Part shown: positions 16,731 through 24,897 of the stretch, piece by piece | Layout of the letters: each line of letters starts with the position of its first letter | How positions within the stretch are numbered: position 1 is the first letter of the stretch | Origin: Bacteroidales bacterium | GTDB taxonomy: Bacteria > Bacteroidota > Bacteroidia > Bacteroidales > UBA932 | Direction: 5' to 3' | Length of the DNA: 64,000 nt | Assembly: GCA_017427885.1 (NCBI GenBank) | Contig: JAFRRW010000011.1 | Location: 62,001-126,000, forward strand | The notes under the pieces: model-generated | Seen by the model: only the letters and a program-made list of their open reading frames with translations | What the model was told of the DNA's origin: nothing | The model's database searches: none | Translations under genes and position numbers: made by a program

Positions 16731-16775
16731 CGACTAAGCCCCTCTCCCGAGGAGAGGGGTTTGGGGAGAGGGTAA
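16720..16775 (-). repeat. 56-nt repeat with tRNA terminator hairpin, copy 2
   Basis: Inverted relative to copy 1 at 3613-3668, with 52 of 56 bases the same. The 8-bp stem CCCCTCTC/GAGAGGGG is kept, so as in locus 1 it lies downstream of a tRNA-Ser in the same sense. The T-tract is weaker here than in copy 1. Confidence 0.8.
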
Positions 16776-16789
16776 TGTGAGGGTAGGGT

Positions 16790-16860
16790 ATCCCTACTTC
16801 TCCGGGATTCCGCTCCCTACGGTCGCGCTATCCCTACCCGCCTGCGGCGGGGCTTGCAAA
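16790..16860 (+). repeat. tRNA-tail mimic repeat, locus 2 proximal copy
   Basis: It starts with ATCCCTACTTCTCCG (16790-16804), an exact 15-nt copy of the 3' end of tRNA-Ser(CGA) in inverted orientation, then GGGATTCCGC and a tail ending GGGGCTTGCAA. The preceding bases GGGTAGGGTATCCCTAC form a small palindrome with it. Confidence 0.75.
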
Positions 16861-16868
16861 CCGTCATC

Positions 16869-16905
16869 AAAAAAGCGCAATCGAGCAAGCTCGTTGCGCT
16901 TTTTT
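16869..16905. terminator. strong hairpin terminator after tRNA-Ser(CGA)
   Basis: Arms AAAAAAGCGCAA and TTGCGCTTTTTT plus an inner CGAGC/GCTCG stem, with A- and T-runs on both sides. It lies 12 bases past the tRNA 3' end and would work in both directions. Confidence 0.85.
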
Positions 16906-16917
16906 GATTCCTTTTTG

Positions 16918-17004
16918 CGGAGAAGTAGGGATTCGAACCCCAGGAACAGTCACCCGTTCACCGCATTTCGAGTGCGGCCCAATCGACCACTCTGGCACTT
17001 CTCC
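16918..17004 (-). tRNA. tRNA-Ser (anticodon CGA)
   Basis: An 87-nt class II tRNA. Acceptor GGAGAAG pairs with CTTCTCC, the anticodon stem CCGCA/TGCGG encloses loop CTCGAAA (anticodon CGA), there is a long variable arm, and the T-loop is GGTTCGAATCC. Discriminator G, no encoded CCA. Its -7 element is at 17016-17023, just after the lspA stop. Confidence 0.97.
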
Positions 17005-17015
17005 AATCGGGACTG

Positions 17016-17023
17016 CAAAGATA
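17016..17023 (-). promoter_or_regulatory. -7 element for tRNA-Ser(CGA)
   Basis: Reads TATCTTTG on the minus strand, 11 bases before the tRNA. It sits in the 25-base gap after lspA, so the tRNA has its own promoter. Confidence 0.6.
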
Positions 17024-17029
17024 TAAAAA

Positions 17030-17671
17030 TTATTCTCGTGAAAAAAACTTCCACTGGAAGAGAATCAGGTAGATGGCTCCGCAGGTGACGCAGCTGTCTG
17101 CGAAGTTGAACACCGGCTCGAAGAATATGTGGCCACCGAGAAGCGGGACCCACGAGGGCCAGGTGAAGAGGGGGAAGTAGAACATGTCAACCACCTTTCC
17201 GAAAAGGAAGGGAGCGTAATGTCCGCCGAACGAGGCCACTGCAGAAGGGGTGGAGGCGGAGAACACGAGCCCGTAGAAAAGGGAGTCGACGATGTTGCCG
17301 AAAGCACCTGCCGTAATGAGTGTCAGGCCGATGAGAACCCCGGCGGGAACTGCCCTGGAGCCGTCCTTCCGCAGGATCTTATTTCCATCGGAGTCATACC
17401 CCTTCCGGACCAGTTTTGTAATCCACCAGCAGAGCACCCCGAAAAGGCAGATCCGGAAAAGGGAGAGCAACAGTTTCCCGACGACACCGCCGAAGGCCAT
17501 CCCGAAGGCCATCCCCTCGTTCTCGATGAACAGTATCTGGAACCAGTCGGGAATGACGCTGAAATGCTGCCCGATGGTCATATTGGTCTTGACCAGGACT
17601 TTTATCACCTGGTCGATGACCACCAGCAGGACTCCGAGAAGAAGCAGCCGCTTGCCCTTGGAAATCTTCAT
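17030..17671 (-). CDS. lspA: lipoprotein signal peptidase (signal peptidase II)
   Basis: A 213-residue inner membrane aspartyl protease that removes the signal peptide of prolipoproteins. Catalytic Asp129 is in GAFGNIVDSLFYG and Asp192 in FNFADS; the N-terminal VVIDQVIK and IENEGMAFG are also diagnostic. It is longer than the roughly 165 residues of the E. coli enzyme, with an insert around 90-108 and another around 137-160, as usual in Bacteroidetes. Starts 2 bases after the ileS-dksA stop. This genome's many lipoproteins depend on it. Confidence 0.96.
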   Translation of the reverse strand: MKISKGKRLLLLGVLLVVIDQVIKVLVKTNMTIGQHFSVIPDWFQILFIENEGMAFGMAFGGVVGKLLLSLFRICLFGVLCWWITKLVRKGYDSDGNKILRKDGSRAVPAGVLIGLTLITAGAFGNIVDSLFYGLVFSASTPSAVASFGGHYAPFLFGKVVDMFYFPLFTWPSWVPLLGGHIFFEPVFNFADSCVTCGAIYLILFQWKFFSRE

Positions 17672-17673
17672 TA

Positions 17674-20600
17674 TCAGCCTCTTCCCTTGGCAAGTTTGTC
17701 CTTGGAGGCGACGCTCAGGGTGGCGTGGGGAACGAGGCGGAGCCTCTCCTTGGGAATCAGTTCCCCGGTCAGCCTGTCGATGCCGTAGGTCTTGTTCTCG
17801 ATACGGATGAGGGCGGCCTCGAGGTTCTGGATGAACTTGTACTGACGCTGGGCCAGCTGGCTGGCTTCCTCCTTGGAAAGCTGGTAGGCTCCGTCATCCT
17901 CCACAGTCTTGAAGGAAGGGGTTGTGTCCTCGATGTCGTTGCTGCCATTGTGCATCACGACCTTGCGGAGCGTGTTGTACTCTTTCTTGGCCGCATCGAG
18001 CTTTTCCAGGATTATTCCCCTGAATTCCTCAAGCTCCTCGTCGCTGTAGCGATTCTTGACGGAAACTTTAGGGTTCTTATCTTCTGCCATATTATCTTGC
18101 TTTTGTCTTTTTACCTTTATCTTGACAACCGCATCCTCCCATTCCACCTCGGCCGCATCACCGGCTGCGGACAGGGGTCCGAGGGCTATCGTCCTTGCAA
18201 GTGTCTGGGTTGCAATATATTCCTTGAATCCTGCAAGGGACTTTCTTATCTCCTCCGCGGCTTTTCCGTCTGCAAATATAGCAACATCTATCTTATCTGT
18301 GACATCGAAACCGCTGTCCTTGCGAAGATTTTGTATCCTGTTGATGAGTTCCCTCGCAGTGCCCTCTGCCACAAGTGCTTCCGTCAGGGCCACGTCGAGG
18401 GCGATCGTAAGGGAACCCTCCGAAGCCACGAGCCACCCGGGCATATCCTCGGAAGAGATGAAATAGTCGCCGGGATTGAGGGTTACGTCACCTCCGGGAA
18501 GTGCAAGGATGAAGGCCTGGCCTTCGGTCTCGCAGGAACGTATCCTCGCGATCTCAGCCTGGGACAGGTCCGCGAAGGCCCCGGCGATCTCCTTCATACG
18601 GGAGCCGTAGGCCTTTCCGAGGGTCTTGAAATTAGGCTTTATCTTCATCGTGATGATGCCCGTGGTGTCGGCGATGAACTCCATCTCCTTCACGTTCACC
18701 TCGCCGAGGATGATGTCGCGCACCCTGCTCAGCTGGGAACGTACCGAGTCGGAAATGACCGGAATGAGTATCTTGGAAAGGGGCTGGCGCACCTTGATTC
18801 CGACCTTCCTGCGGAGGGCCAGGACCATAGAAGTCGCCTTCTGGGCAAGGGCCATCCTCTCTTCGAGGGCGGGATCCACGAGGGTCTGCTCGCTCTGTGG
18901 CATCGAGACGAAATGCACGCTTTCCTCTCCGCCTGGAACGAGGTCCAGATAGAGCCTGTCCATATAGAAGGGGGCGATGGGGGCCGCCAGGACGGCGACG
19001 TCCACGAGGGCCTCATAAAGGGTCTGGTAGGCCGCCAGCTTGTCCTGGTCGAGGCTTCCGCCCCAGAACCTCTTGCGGTTCAGGCGGACGTACCAGTTGC
19101 TGAGATGGTCGCAGACGAAGTCCTGCATGAGCCTTCCCGCCAGGGTGATGTCGTAGTCCTCATAGGCCGCCGTCACCTTGGAAACCAGGGTGTTGGTAAG
19201 GGAAATGAGCCACCTGTCGATCTCCGGACGCTCGCCGTAGGGCACCTTCGCCGCCGTGGGGTCGAAACCGTCCACGTTGGCATAGAGGGCGAAGAAGGAA
19301 TATGTATTGTAAAGGGTTCCGAAGAACTTCCTCCTCACCTCGTCCACACCGGCCTCGTCGAAGCGGAGGTTGTCCCAGGGCTGGGCGTTCGTGAGCATAT
19401 ACCAGCGGAGGGCGTCGGGGCCGAACTTGTCCAGTTCAGAGAAAGGATCCACGGCGTTGCCCAGCCTCTTGCTCATCTTGTTGCCATCCTTGTCGAGGAC
19501 CAGACCGTTGGAAATCACCCTCTTGAAGGCGGGAGTGCCGCTCACCATCGTATGGATGGCGTGGAGGGTGTAGAACCAGCCGCGGGTCTGGTCGACGCCG
19601 TCGGCGATAAAGTCGGCCGTGCAGCCGAATTTGGGAGAGGAAAGGTTCCTGAGTCCTTCCTGGGCATACGGCATCGAACCGGAGTCGAACCAGACATCGA
19701 TGAGGTCGGTCTCCCTGGTCATCTTCTTTCCGGAAGGTGAAACCAAGAATATGTTGTCCACATACGGCCTGTGGAGGTCTATGCGGTCATAGTTATCGAG
19801 GCTCATATCGTCAGGATTGAAGCCTTTGTCCTTCAACGGATTGGACTCCATCACCCCGGCGGCGACGGCCTTGTCGCACTCCTCGAAGAGTTCCCTGACG
19901 CTGCCGATGCATATCTCCTCGGTCCCGTCTTCGGTGCGCCAGATGGGAAGCGGGGTTCCCCAGAAGCGGCTGCGGGAGAGGTTCCAGTCCTGGATGTTCT
20001 CCAGCCACTGGCCGAACCTTCCCGTACCGGTGGATTCGGGTTTCCAGGAGATCTGCTTGTTCAGTTCGACCATCTCGTCCCTCACTGCCGTGGTCTTGAT
20101 GAACCAGGCGTCGAGAGGGTAGTAGAGCACGGGCTTGTCTGTCCTCCAGCTGTGGGGATAACTGTGGACGTGTTTCTGGATCTTGAAGGCCTTTCCCTCG
20201 GCCTTGAGCATAAGGCTGAGGTCGATGTCAAGGGTGGGGGCGTCGGCGGGAAGGGAATCGTCGAAGGCGTTCTTGACATACCTGCCGGAGAACTCCCGGT
20301 AGGAAGGATCGACATTATTCTTCACATAGACGGGATCCAGGTCCTCGACGGGATAGAACCTTCCCTCCCTGTCCACCTGCGCCTGCCTGCGTCCGAGCCT
20401 GTCCACGACCATCATCGGAGGGACTCCGAAATTGGCGGCCACCCTCTTGTCGTCGGCTCCGAAGGTAGGGGCGATATGGACAATGCCTGTACCGTCGGCG
20501 GTGGTGACATAATCTCCGGAAATCACGCGGAAAGCGCCTTCTTCCAAAGGTTTGAACCAGGAGATGAGGGGATGGTAGGAGATTCCCACAAGGTCGGAGC

Positions 20601-21540
20601 CGGAGAATTCCCCGTCCAGGACCCTGTAGGGAACCAGCTTGTCTCCCTTCTTATAGTCGGCGAAACTCGCATCGGCGGCCTTGGGATTGAACCAGGCGTC
20701 CACAAGCTCGCGGGCGACCACGAAGATGGCCTCCTCACCGCTGTAGGGGTTGAAGGAAAGGACCCTGACATATTTGATATCGGGACCGACGCAGAGGGCC
20801 GTGTTGGAAGGGAGGGTCCAGGGAGTGGTGGTCCAGGCGAGGAAGAAAACGGGGAAGGACTCAACCCCGAAAAGGGGCTGGGACTTCCCGTCCTTGATAA
20901 TCTCGAACTGGACTGTGGCTGTGGTGTCGGTGACATCCTTGTAGCAGCCGGGCTGGTTGAGTTCGTGGGAACTGAGGCCGGTACCGTCCGAAGGGGAATA
21001 GGGTTGGATGGAGAAACTCTTGTATAGCAGTCCCCTGTCGTAAATCTTCCTGAGAAGGTACCACAGAGTCTCTATATACCTGTTGTCATAGGTGATATAG
21101 GGGTCCAGCATATCCACCCAATAACCTACCCTTTCAGTCATCTCCTCCCACTCCTTGGTGTATTTCATCACCTCGGAACGGCAGATGCGGTTGTATTCCT
21201 CGACGGAAATCTTCGTGCCGATGTCTTCCTTGTGGATGCCGAGCTTTTTCTCCACTCCTATCTCCACGGGGAGGCCGTGGGTGTCCCAGCCGGCGCGGCG
21301 CATCACCTTGAACCCGCTCTGGGTCTTGTAGCGGCAGATGGCGTCCTTGATGGAACGGGCCATCACGTGGTGGATGCCGGGTTTGCCATTAGCCGAGGGA
21401 GGTCCTTCGAAAAATATGAATTCAGGGGCGCCTTCCCTGATGGAAAGGGACTTCCCGAAAGCATCGTTCTCTTTCCACCGGCGGAGGATTTCATCCCCGG
21501 CGGCAACCAGATCCAGACCTTTGTATTCTTTGAATTTCAT
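17674..21540 (-). CDS. ileS: isoleucyl-tRNA synthetase fused to a TraR/DksA-family domain
   Basis: One open frame of 1288 residues. Residues 1 to about 1150 are a type 2 IleRS: GPPSANGKPGIHHV carries the signature as G55-I56-H57-H58 (GXHH instead of HXGH), KMSKR is at 688-692, and editing and anticodon-binding domains lie between and after. There is no stop before a DksA-like domain of 138 residues (Met codon at 18088-18090) with its coiled coil and YGIDRLTGELIP. In that domain the usual zinc Cys positions are Asp and other residues, so it has no zinc finger. The parts normally are separate neighbouring genes, ileS-dksA-lspA. The internal ATG could still give free DksA-like protein. Confidence 0.93.
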   Translation of the reverse strand: MKFKEYKGLDLVAAGDEILRRWKENDAFGKSLSIREGAPEFIFFEGPPSANGKPGIHHVMARSIKDAICRYKTQSGFKVMRRAGWDTHGLPVEIGVEKKLGIHKEDIGTKISVEEYNRICRSEVMKYTKEWEEMTERVGYWVDMLDPYITYDNRYIETLWYLLRKIYDRGLLYKSFSIQPYSPSDGTGLSSHELNQPGCYKDVTDTTATVQFEIIKDGKSQPLFGVESFPVFFLAWTTTPWTLPSNTALCVGPDIKYVRVLSFNPYSGEEAIFVVARELVDAWFNPKAADASFADYKKGDKLVPYRVLDGEFSGSDLVGISYHPLISWFKPLEEGAFRVISGDYVTTADGTGIVHIAPTFGADDKRVAANFGVPPMMVVDRLGRRQAQVDREGRFYPVEDLDPVYVKNNVDPSYREFSGRYVKNAFDDSLPADAPTLDIDLSLMLKAEGKAFKIQKHVHSYPHSWRTDKPVLYYPLDAWFIKTTAVRDEMVELNKQISWKPESTGTGRFGQWLENIQDWNLSRSRFWGTPLPIWRTEDGTEEICIGSVRELFEECDKAVAAGVMESNPLKDKGFNPDDMSLDNYDRIDLHRPYVDNIFLVSPSGKKMTRETDLIDVWFDSGSMPYAQEGLRNLSSPKFGCTADFIADGVDQTRGWFYTLHAIHTMVSGTPAFKRVISNGLVLDKDGNKMSKRLGNAVDPFSELDKFGPDALRWYMLTNAQPWDNLRFDEAGVDEVRRKFFGTLYNTYSFFALYANVDGFDPTAAKVPYGERPEIDRWLISLTNTLVSKVTAAYEDYDITLAGRLMQDFVCDHLSNWYVRLNRKRFWGGSLDQDKLAAYQTLYEALVDVAVLAAPIAPFYMDRLYLDLVPGGEESVHFVSMPQSEQTLVDPALEERMALAQKATSMVLALRRKVGIKVRQPLSKILIPVISDSVRSQLSRVRDIILGEVNVKEMEFIADTTGIITMKIKPNFKTLGKAYGSRMKEIAGAFADLSQAEIARIRSCETEGQAFILALPGGDVTLNPGDYFISSEDMPGWLVASEGSLTIALDVALTEALVAEGTARELINRIQNLRKDSGFDVTDKIDVAIFADGKAAEEIRKSLAGFKEYIATQTLARTIALGPLSAAGDAAEVEWEDAVVKIKVKRQKQDNMAEDKNPKVSVKNRYSDEELEEFRGIILEKLDAAKKEYNTLRKVVMHNGSNDIEDTTPSFKTVEDDGAYQLSKEEASQLAQRQYKFIQNLEAALIRIENKTYGIDRLTGELIPKERLRLVPHATLSVASKDKLAKGRG

Positions 21541-21559
21541 CTTTTTCTCTATAATTTTG

Positions 21560-21567
21560 CAAAGATA
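21560..21567 (-). promoter_or_regulatory. -7 element for ileS
   Basis: Reads TATCTTTG on the minus strand, 19 bases before the ileS ATG. It serves the run ileS-dksA, lspA. Confidence 0.6.
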
Positions 21568-21591
21568 CTCAATTCACGGTTTTTTTCAAAT

Positions 21592-22086
21592 ATGAATACA
21601 GTAGACATCATCATACTGATTCTCTTCGTCCCCGCCTTCATAAGGGGCATTTCCAGGGGGTTCATAGACCAGGTGGTGTCCATCATATCCCTGATCCTGG
21701 GAGTCTGGCTCTCCTGGCATTTCTCGTCGAAGGTCAGCGTCCTGCTCGACCCGTACCTGGAAGTGTCCCAGACGGTCCTGAACGTGATTTCCTTCCTCGT
21801 GATAATGATCGTGGTGGTGGTCGGGCTCCGGCTGCTCGGGTCCCTCGTCGAAAAACTGGTGAAATTCGTGATGCTCGGCTGGCTCGACAAGATCCTGGGC
21901 TTCGTGTTCGCCATCCTGACCATGGCCCTGATAACCGGGATACTCATAACCCTGTTCAACTCCCTGAACGTGAAGTTCCACCTGGTGAGCCAGGAACTGC
22001 TCGACTCCTCCCTCTTCTACAACCCCCTGAAGACCTTCGGACTTACGGTCTTCCCCTTCCTGAAACAACTGTTCATGAAATCGTGA
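21592..22086 (+). CDS. CvpA family membrane protein
   Basis: A 164-residue inner membrane protein with about four hydrophobic helices. The N-terminal TVDIIILILFVPAFIRG and FIDQVVSIISLILGVWLSW match the CvpA/colicin V production family, whose exact biochemical role is not settled. The frame is open further upstream, but that part overlaps ileS and has no CvpA likeness; the ATG at 21592 starts exactly with the first membrane helix. It overlaps tsaB by 4 bases. Confidence 0.9.
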   Translation: MNTVDIIILILFVPAFIRGISRGFIDQVVSIISLILGVWLSWHFSSKVSVLLDPYLEVSQTVLNVISFLVIMIVVVVGLRLLGSLVEKLVKFVMLGWLDKILGFVFAILTMALITGILITLFNSLNVKFHLVSQELLDSSLFYNPLKTFGLTVFPFLKQLFMKS

Positions 22087-22775
22087 CGCACATCATCCTC
22101 ATAGAAACCTCCACGGCCCTCTGCTCAACCGCCCTCGTCCGGGACGGGAAGGTCATTTCATACAGGGAAAGTTCGATCCCCCATTCCCACGCCTCCCTCA
22201 CCGCTCCCCTCATCAAGGAAATGCTTGATGCCAAAGGGCTCAAGGTCGGCGACTGCCAGGCCGTGTGCGTGAGCAAGGGACCCGGTTCCTACACCGGGCT
22301 TAGGGTTGGGACATCCACAGCGAAGGGACTCTGCTTCGGAGCGGGAATCCCCCTCCTGTCGGTCGGCACGTTGGATGCCCTCGTGTGGCAGGCCCGCGCG
22401 GAGAACCTGATTCCGGAAGGATGCCGCTACGTGGTGCCTCTGATAGACGCCCGCAGGATGGAGGTTTTCACCGCAGTATTCCTCCCTGACGGAACACAAA
22501 AGACTGAAACCAGGCCCGTGATAGTAGATGCGGAGAGTTTCGCCGACCACCTTTCGGAAGGTCCGGTCCTCTTCATAGGGGACGCTGCGGAAAAATGCGA
22601 CAAGGTGATCGACAGCCCGAACGCCACCTTCGTCCAGTGCTGCCCCAAGGCCTCCTCAATGGCCGAACCTGCCACGGCGGCCTTCAAGGACGGCCGCTTC
22701 GAAGACACGGCCTATTTCGAGCCCTTCTACCTGAAGGACTTCATCGCAACGGTTCCGAAAAAGAAACTTTTCTAG
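22083..22775 (+). CDS. tsaB: tRNA threonylcarbamoyladenosine protein TsaB
   Basis: A 230-residue ASKHA-fold protein that pairs with TsaD to make t6A at position 37 of ANN-decoding tRNAs. ILIETSTALCSTALV at the start, SKGPGSYTGLRVG and DARRMEVFTAVF are diagnostic. The start is GTG, overlapping the cvpA stop as GTGA, so translation is coupled. Its end is 7 bases from the convergent TlpA-like gene. Confidence 0.94.
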   Translation: MTHIILIETSTALCSTALVRDGKVISYRESSIPHSHASLTAPLIKEMLDAKGLKVGDCQAVCVSKGPGSYTGLRVGTSTAKGLCFGAGIPLLSVGTLDALVWQARAENLIPEGCRYVVPLIDARRMEVFTAVFLPDGTQKTETRPVIVDAESFADHLSEGPVLFIGDAAEKCDKVIDSPNATFVQCCPKASSMAEPATAAFKDGRFEDTAYFEPFYLKDFIATVPKKKLF

Positions 22776-22782
22776 CCGGACT

Positions 22783-23910
22783 CTACTTTAAAACCTTGTT
22801 GAGATATGCTGTGACGTCCTTGAGCGTCAGGGCGTGGCTGTCGCTGAGTTCCCCGTTCACTATGAAACAGTTGTAGGGAAGGTCCTGAACGTTGTACAAC
22901 GAGATGGCCGGGCTGGCGGTGCCGAGACCGTCGCAGACGCTGGTCCATTCCAGTCCCTGGTTCCTGACAACGGAGGCCCAGAGGGCCTTGTCGGTGTCGA
23001 TGTTCACTGAATAGATGTCCAGTCCCTTGTCCTTATACTTTGCATACAAGGGCTTCAGGACGTCCATATTATAGATCTTCGAACCGTCGGCGGGAGCCGT
23101 CCAGAAATTCACGAGTATGACCTTTCCTGTCATTTCGCTCAGTTTCAATCTCTTTCCGTCCAGACCGGGAAGATTCAGGTCGGGATAGGAGAGGTTACCG
23201 GCCAGGCGGATCCTCTCGTTCATTTCCATATTGCTCTTCCTGTTGCCCGCCTCCTTCCTGAGGGCGGCCACATAACGGGATTCAGGATAGACGGTGGCGA
23301 GGGAGTCGGCCACGGCGTTGAACAGCATCGCGTCGGTGTCCTGGCCGAACACGGGGAAATCGTCGTTGATCTTCTGGTAGAAAACGGGAATGACCGAAAG
23401 GGACTTGCTGTTGGAAAGCACGTACTTGACCGCCTGACGGTAATAGCCTACATACTGGCGGGAAAGGTCCGCGCGGACTTCCCTGGCATTGTCGACCGTC
23501 AGCGAGGCCGCCGTTGCGGAAAACCTGGACATGAAGTCCTGGAAATCCTTGTTGGCCTGGAGAAGCCTGGCGCTCTCTTCGGATCCTTCGACACTGTAGT
23601 TGCCGAGGGTGTCAGCCACTACCTTCACCCTGTCGCCCCTGTTCAGGATGACGCCGGCGATGTTCCGGTCGCCCCTGAAAATGTACACGAACTCCGGCTG
23701 TCCCGCGGCCACGTCCATCTTGTAGCGGAAATTGCCGCCCCTGGCCTTCAGCGTGTCGAGAGTCTTGTACCTGTTGACATCCAGGAGCTTGACTATGACG
23801 GGAGCGTCGCCGCAGTCCTTGATGTGTCCGGTGATGACGCTCTTGTGTCCGCAGGAAGAAAGCGCGGCCGTGAGGGCCGCGATGAGAATGACTGTCCTAA
23901 AGTTTTTCAT
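22783..23910 (-). CDS. TlpA/AhpC-like lipoprotein without the CxxC pair
   Basis: A 375-residue lipoprotein (Cys20 in LSSCGH). The N-terminal half looks like the DUF4369 beta domain common before Bacteroidetes thioredoxin-fold proteins; the C-terminal half is a thioredoxin fold: YPDLNLPGLDGKRLKLSEM, GKVILVNFW, DIYSVNID, LPYNCFIVNG. Where WATWCGPC is expected, the sequence is WTAPADGSK, so both catalytic Cys are missing. It is therefore unlikely to be a disulfide reductase and may be a binding or sensing relative. Last gene of the greA-HIT operon, overlapping the HIT gene by 14 bases. Confidence 0.85.
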   Translation of the reverse strand: MKNFRTVILIAALTAALSSCGHKSVITGHIKDCGDAPVIVKLLDVNRYKTLDTLKARGGNFRYKMDVAAGQPEFVYIFRGDRNIAGVILNRGDRVKVVADTLGNYSVEGSEESARLLQANKDFQDFMSRFSATAASLTVDNAREVRADLSRQYVGYYRQAVKYVLSNSKSLSVIPVFYQKINDDFPVFGQDTDAMLFNAVADSLATVYPESRYVAALRKEAGNRKSNMEMNERIRLAGNLSYPDLNLPGLDGKRLKLSEMTGKVILVNFWTAPADGSKIYNMDVLKPLYAKYKDKGLDIYSVNIDTDKALWASVVRNQGLEWTSVCDGLGTASPAISLYNVQDLPYNCFIVNGELSDSHALTLKDVTAYLNKVLK

Positions 23911-24301
23911 ACTCCTTCAGTATTGAATCCGCGATGTCCCTGAATTCCTCCGGGGTGAGTTCCACCCTGGGATTCCTGAAATTGAGGTCTCCCTCTTTCT
24001 GGAGGGGGACAAGGTGGATATGGGTATGGGGAACTTCCATTCCGAGGACGCAGACACCAACCCTCTTGCAGGGGACGGCGGCCTTGACGGCCAGCGCCAC
24101 CTTGCGGGCGAAGGCCCAGAGGCGGGAATAGGTGTCCTCGTCGAGATTGAAGATGTAGTCGTCCTCGACGTTGCGGGGAATTACCAGCACGTGGCCCCTG
24201 ACGAGGGGGTTGATGTCGAGGAAGGCGTAGAACTCGTCGTTCTCCGCACATTTGTACGAAGGAATCTCCCCTTTCGCTATCCTGGTGAAAATCGTTGCCA
24301 T
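23897..24301 (-). CDS. HIT family nucleotide hydrolase
   Basis: A 134-residue cytoplasmic protein of the Hint/FHIT type. The histidine triad HTHIHLVP (H92, H94, H96) is the active site for hydrolysing nucleoside phosphoramidates or dinucleotides; IFTRIAKGEIPSYK and GHVLVIPR are typical Hint blocks. I chose the ATG at 24301 because the family starts at MATIFTRI and it sits 2 bases after greA. The physiological substrate is unknown. Confidence 0.93.
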   Translation of the reverse strand: MATIFTRIAKGEIPSYKCAENDEFYAFLDINPLVRGHVLVIPRNVEDDYIFNLDEDTYSRLWAFARKVALAVKAAVPCKRVGVCVLGMEVPHTHIHLVPLQKEGDLNFRNPRVELTPEEFRDIADSILKEYEKL

Positions 24302-24303
24302 AG

Positions 24304-24774
24304 TTACAGGGAAATGTCCAGAATCTTGAACTTGAGCACTCCGGAGGGCACTTTCGCCTCGACAACGTCTCCTTTGCAATGGCCTATGAGAGCCCTGCCG
24401 ATGGGGGTGGTAGCGGCGAGTTTCCCGTGCGAGAAATCGGCCTCGGTCTCCCCGACGATGGTGAACTCCATTATCTGCTTGGTAGCGACGTTCTGGATCT
24501 TCACCTTGTTCATCAGGGTGACGCTCTCGGTGTCGATCTGGGACTCGTCGATGACCTTGGCGTTGGCAACGAGGTTCTTCAGGTTGGCTATCTTGACCTC
24601 GAGAAGACCCTGTGCCTCCCTCGCCGCATCGTACTCGGCGTTCTCGGAAAGGTCTCCCTTTTCGCGGGCCTCGCCTATGGCGGCGGCGATCACGGGCCTC
24701 TGCGCCAGGGCGTCGGCCAGGTCCTTCTTGAGCTTGTCCAGCCCTTCCTGTGTCATATAGTGGACTTCTGCCAT
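24304..24774 (-). CDS. greA: transcription elongation factor GreA
   Basis: A 156-residue factor that enters the RNA polymerase secondary channel and rescues backtracked complexes. The coiled-coil tip EKGDLSENAEYDAARE carries the acidic residues that coordinate the catalytic magnesium. The C-terminal domain with GETEADFSHGKLAATTPIG is complete. First gene of the greA-HIT-TlpA-like operon, with a long leader containing a hairpin. Confidence 0.96.
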   Translation of the reverse strand: MAEVHYMTQEGLDKLKKDLADALAQRPVIAAAIGEAREKGDLSENAEYDAAREAQGLLEVKIANLKNLVANAKVIDESQIDTESVTLMNKVKIQNVATKQIMEFTIVGETEADFSHGKLAATTPIGRALIGHCKGDVVEAKVPSGVLKFKILDISL

Positions 24775-24823
24775 AATATAACCTATTCTAAATCAATATC
24801 TTTAACTATAAAACGAATAAACC

Positions 24824-24858
24824 GGACGAGTCCCGCCAAACATAGGCAGAACTCATCC
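24824..24858 (-). promoter_or_regulatory. hairpin in the greA leader
   Basis: On the minus strand GGATGAGTTC pairs with the GGACTCGTCC arm through two G-T wobbles, extended by an inner TGCC/GGCG stem around a 7-base loop, about 14 bp in all. It lies between the -7 element and the greA start and has no T-tract. It may stabilise the mRNA or act as a regulatory leader. Confidence 0.4.
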
Positions 24859-24863
24859 CGGCA

Positions 24864-24871
24864 CAAAGGTA
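24864..24871 (-). promoter_or_regulatory. -7 element for greA operon
   Basis: Reads TACCTTTG on the minus strand, matching TAnnTTTG, 89 bases before the greA ATG. Confidence 0.55.
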
Positions 24872-24897
24872 ATAAAAAAAACCGATTAAATAAAAAT

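Noticed and set aside
17725..19740. Long open frame on the plus strand (671 codons)
   Set aside because: It lies fully antisense to ileS-dksA and has no recognisable domains; high GC third positions create such frames opposite real genes.
24775..24897. Possible FMN riboswitch near ribF
   Set aside because: The hairpin is in the greA leader, not upstream of ribF, and none of the conserved FMN aptamer blocks is seen.
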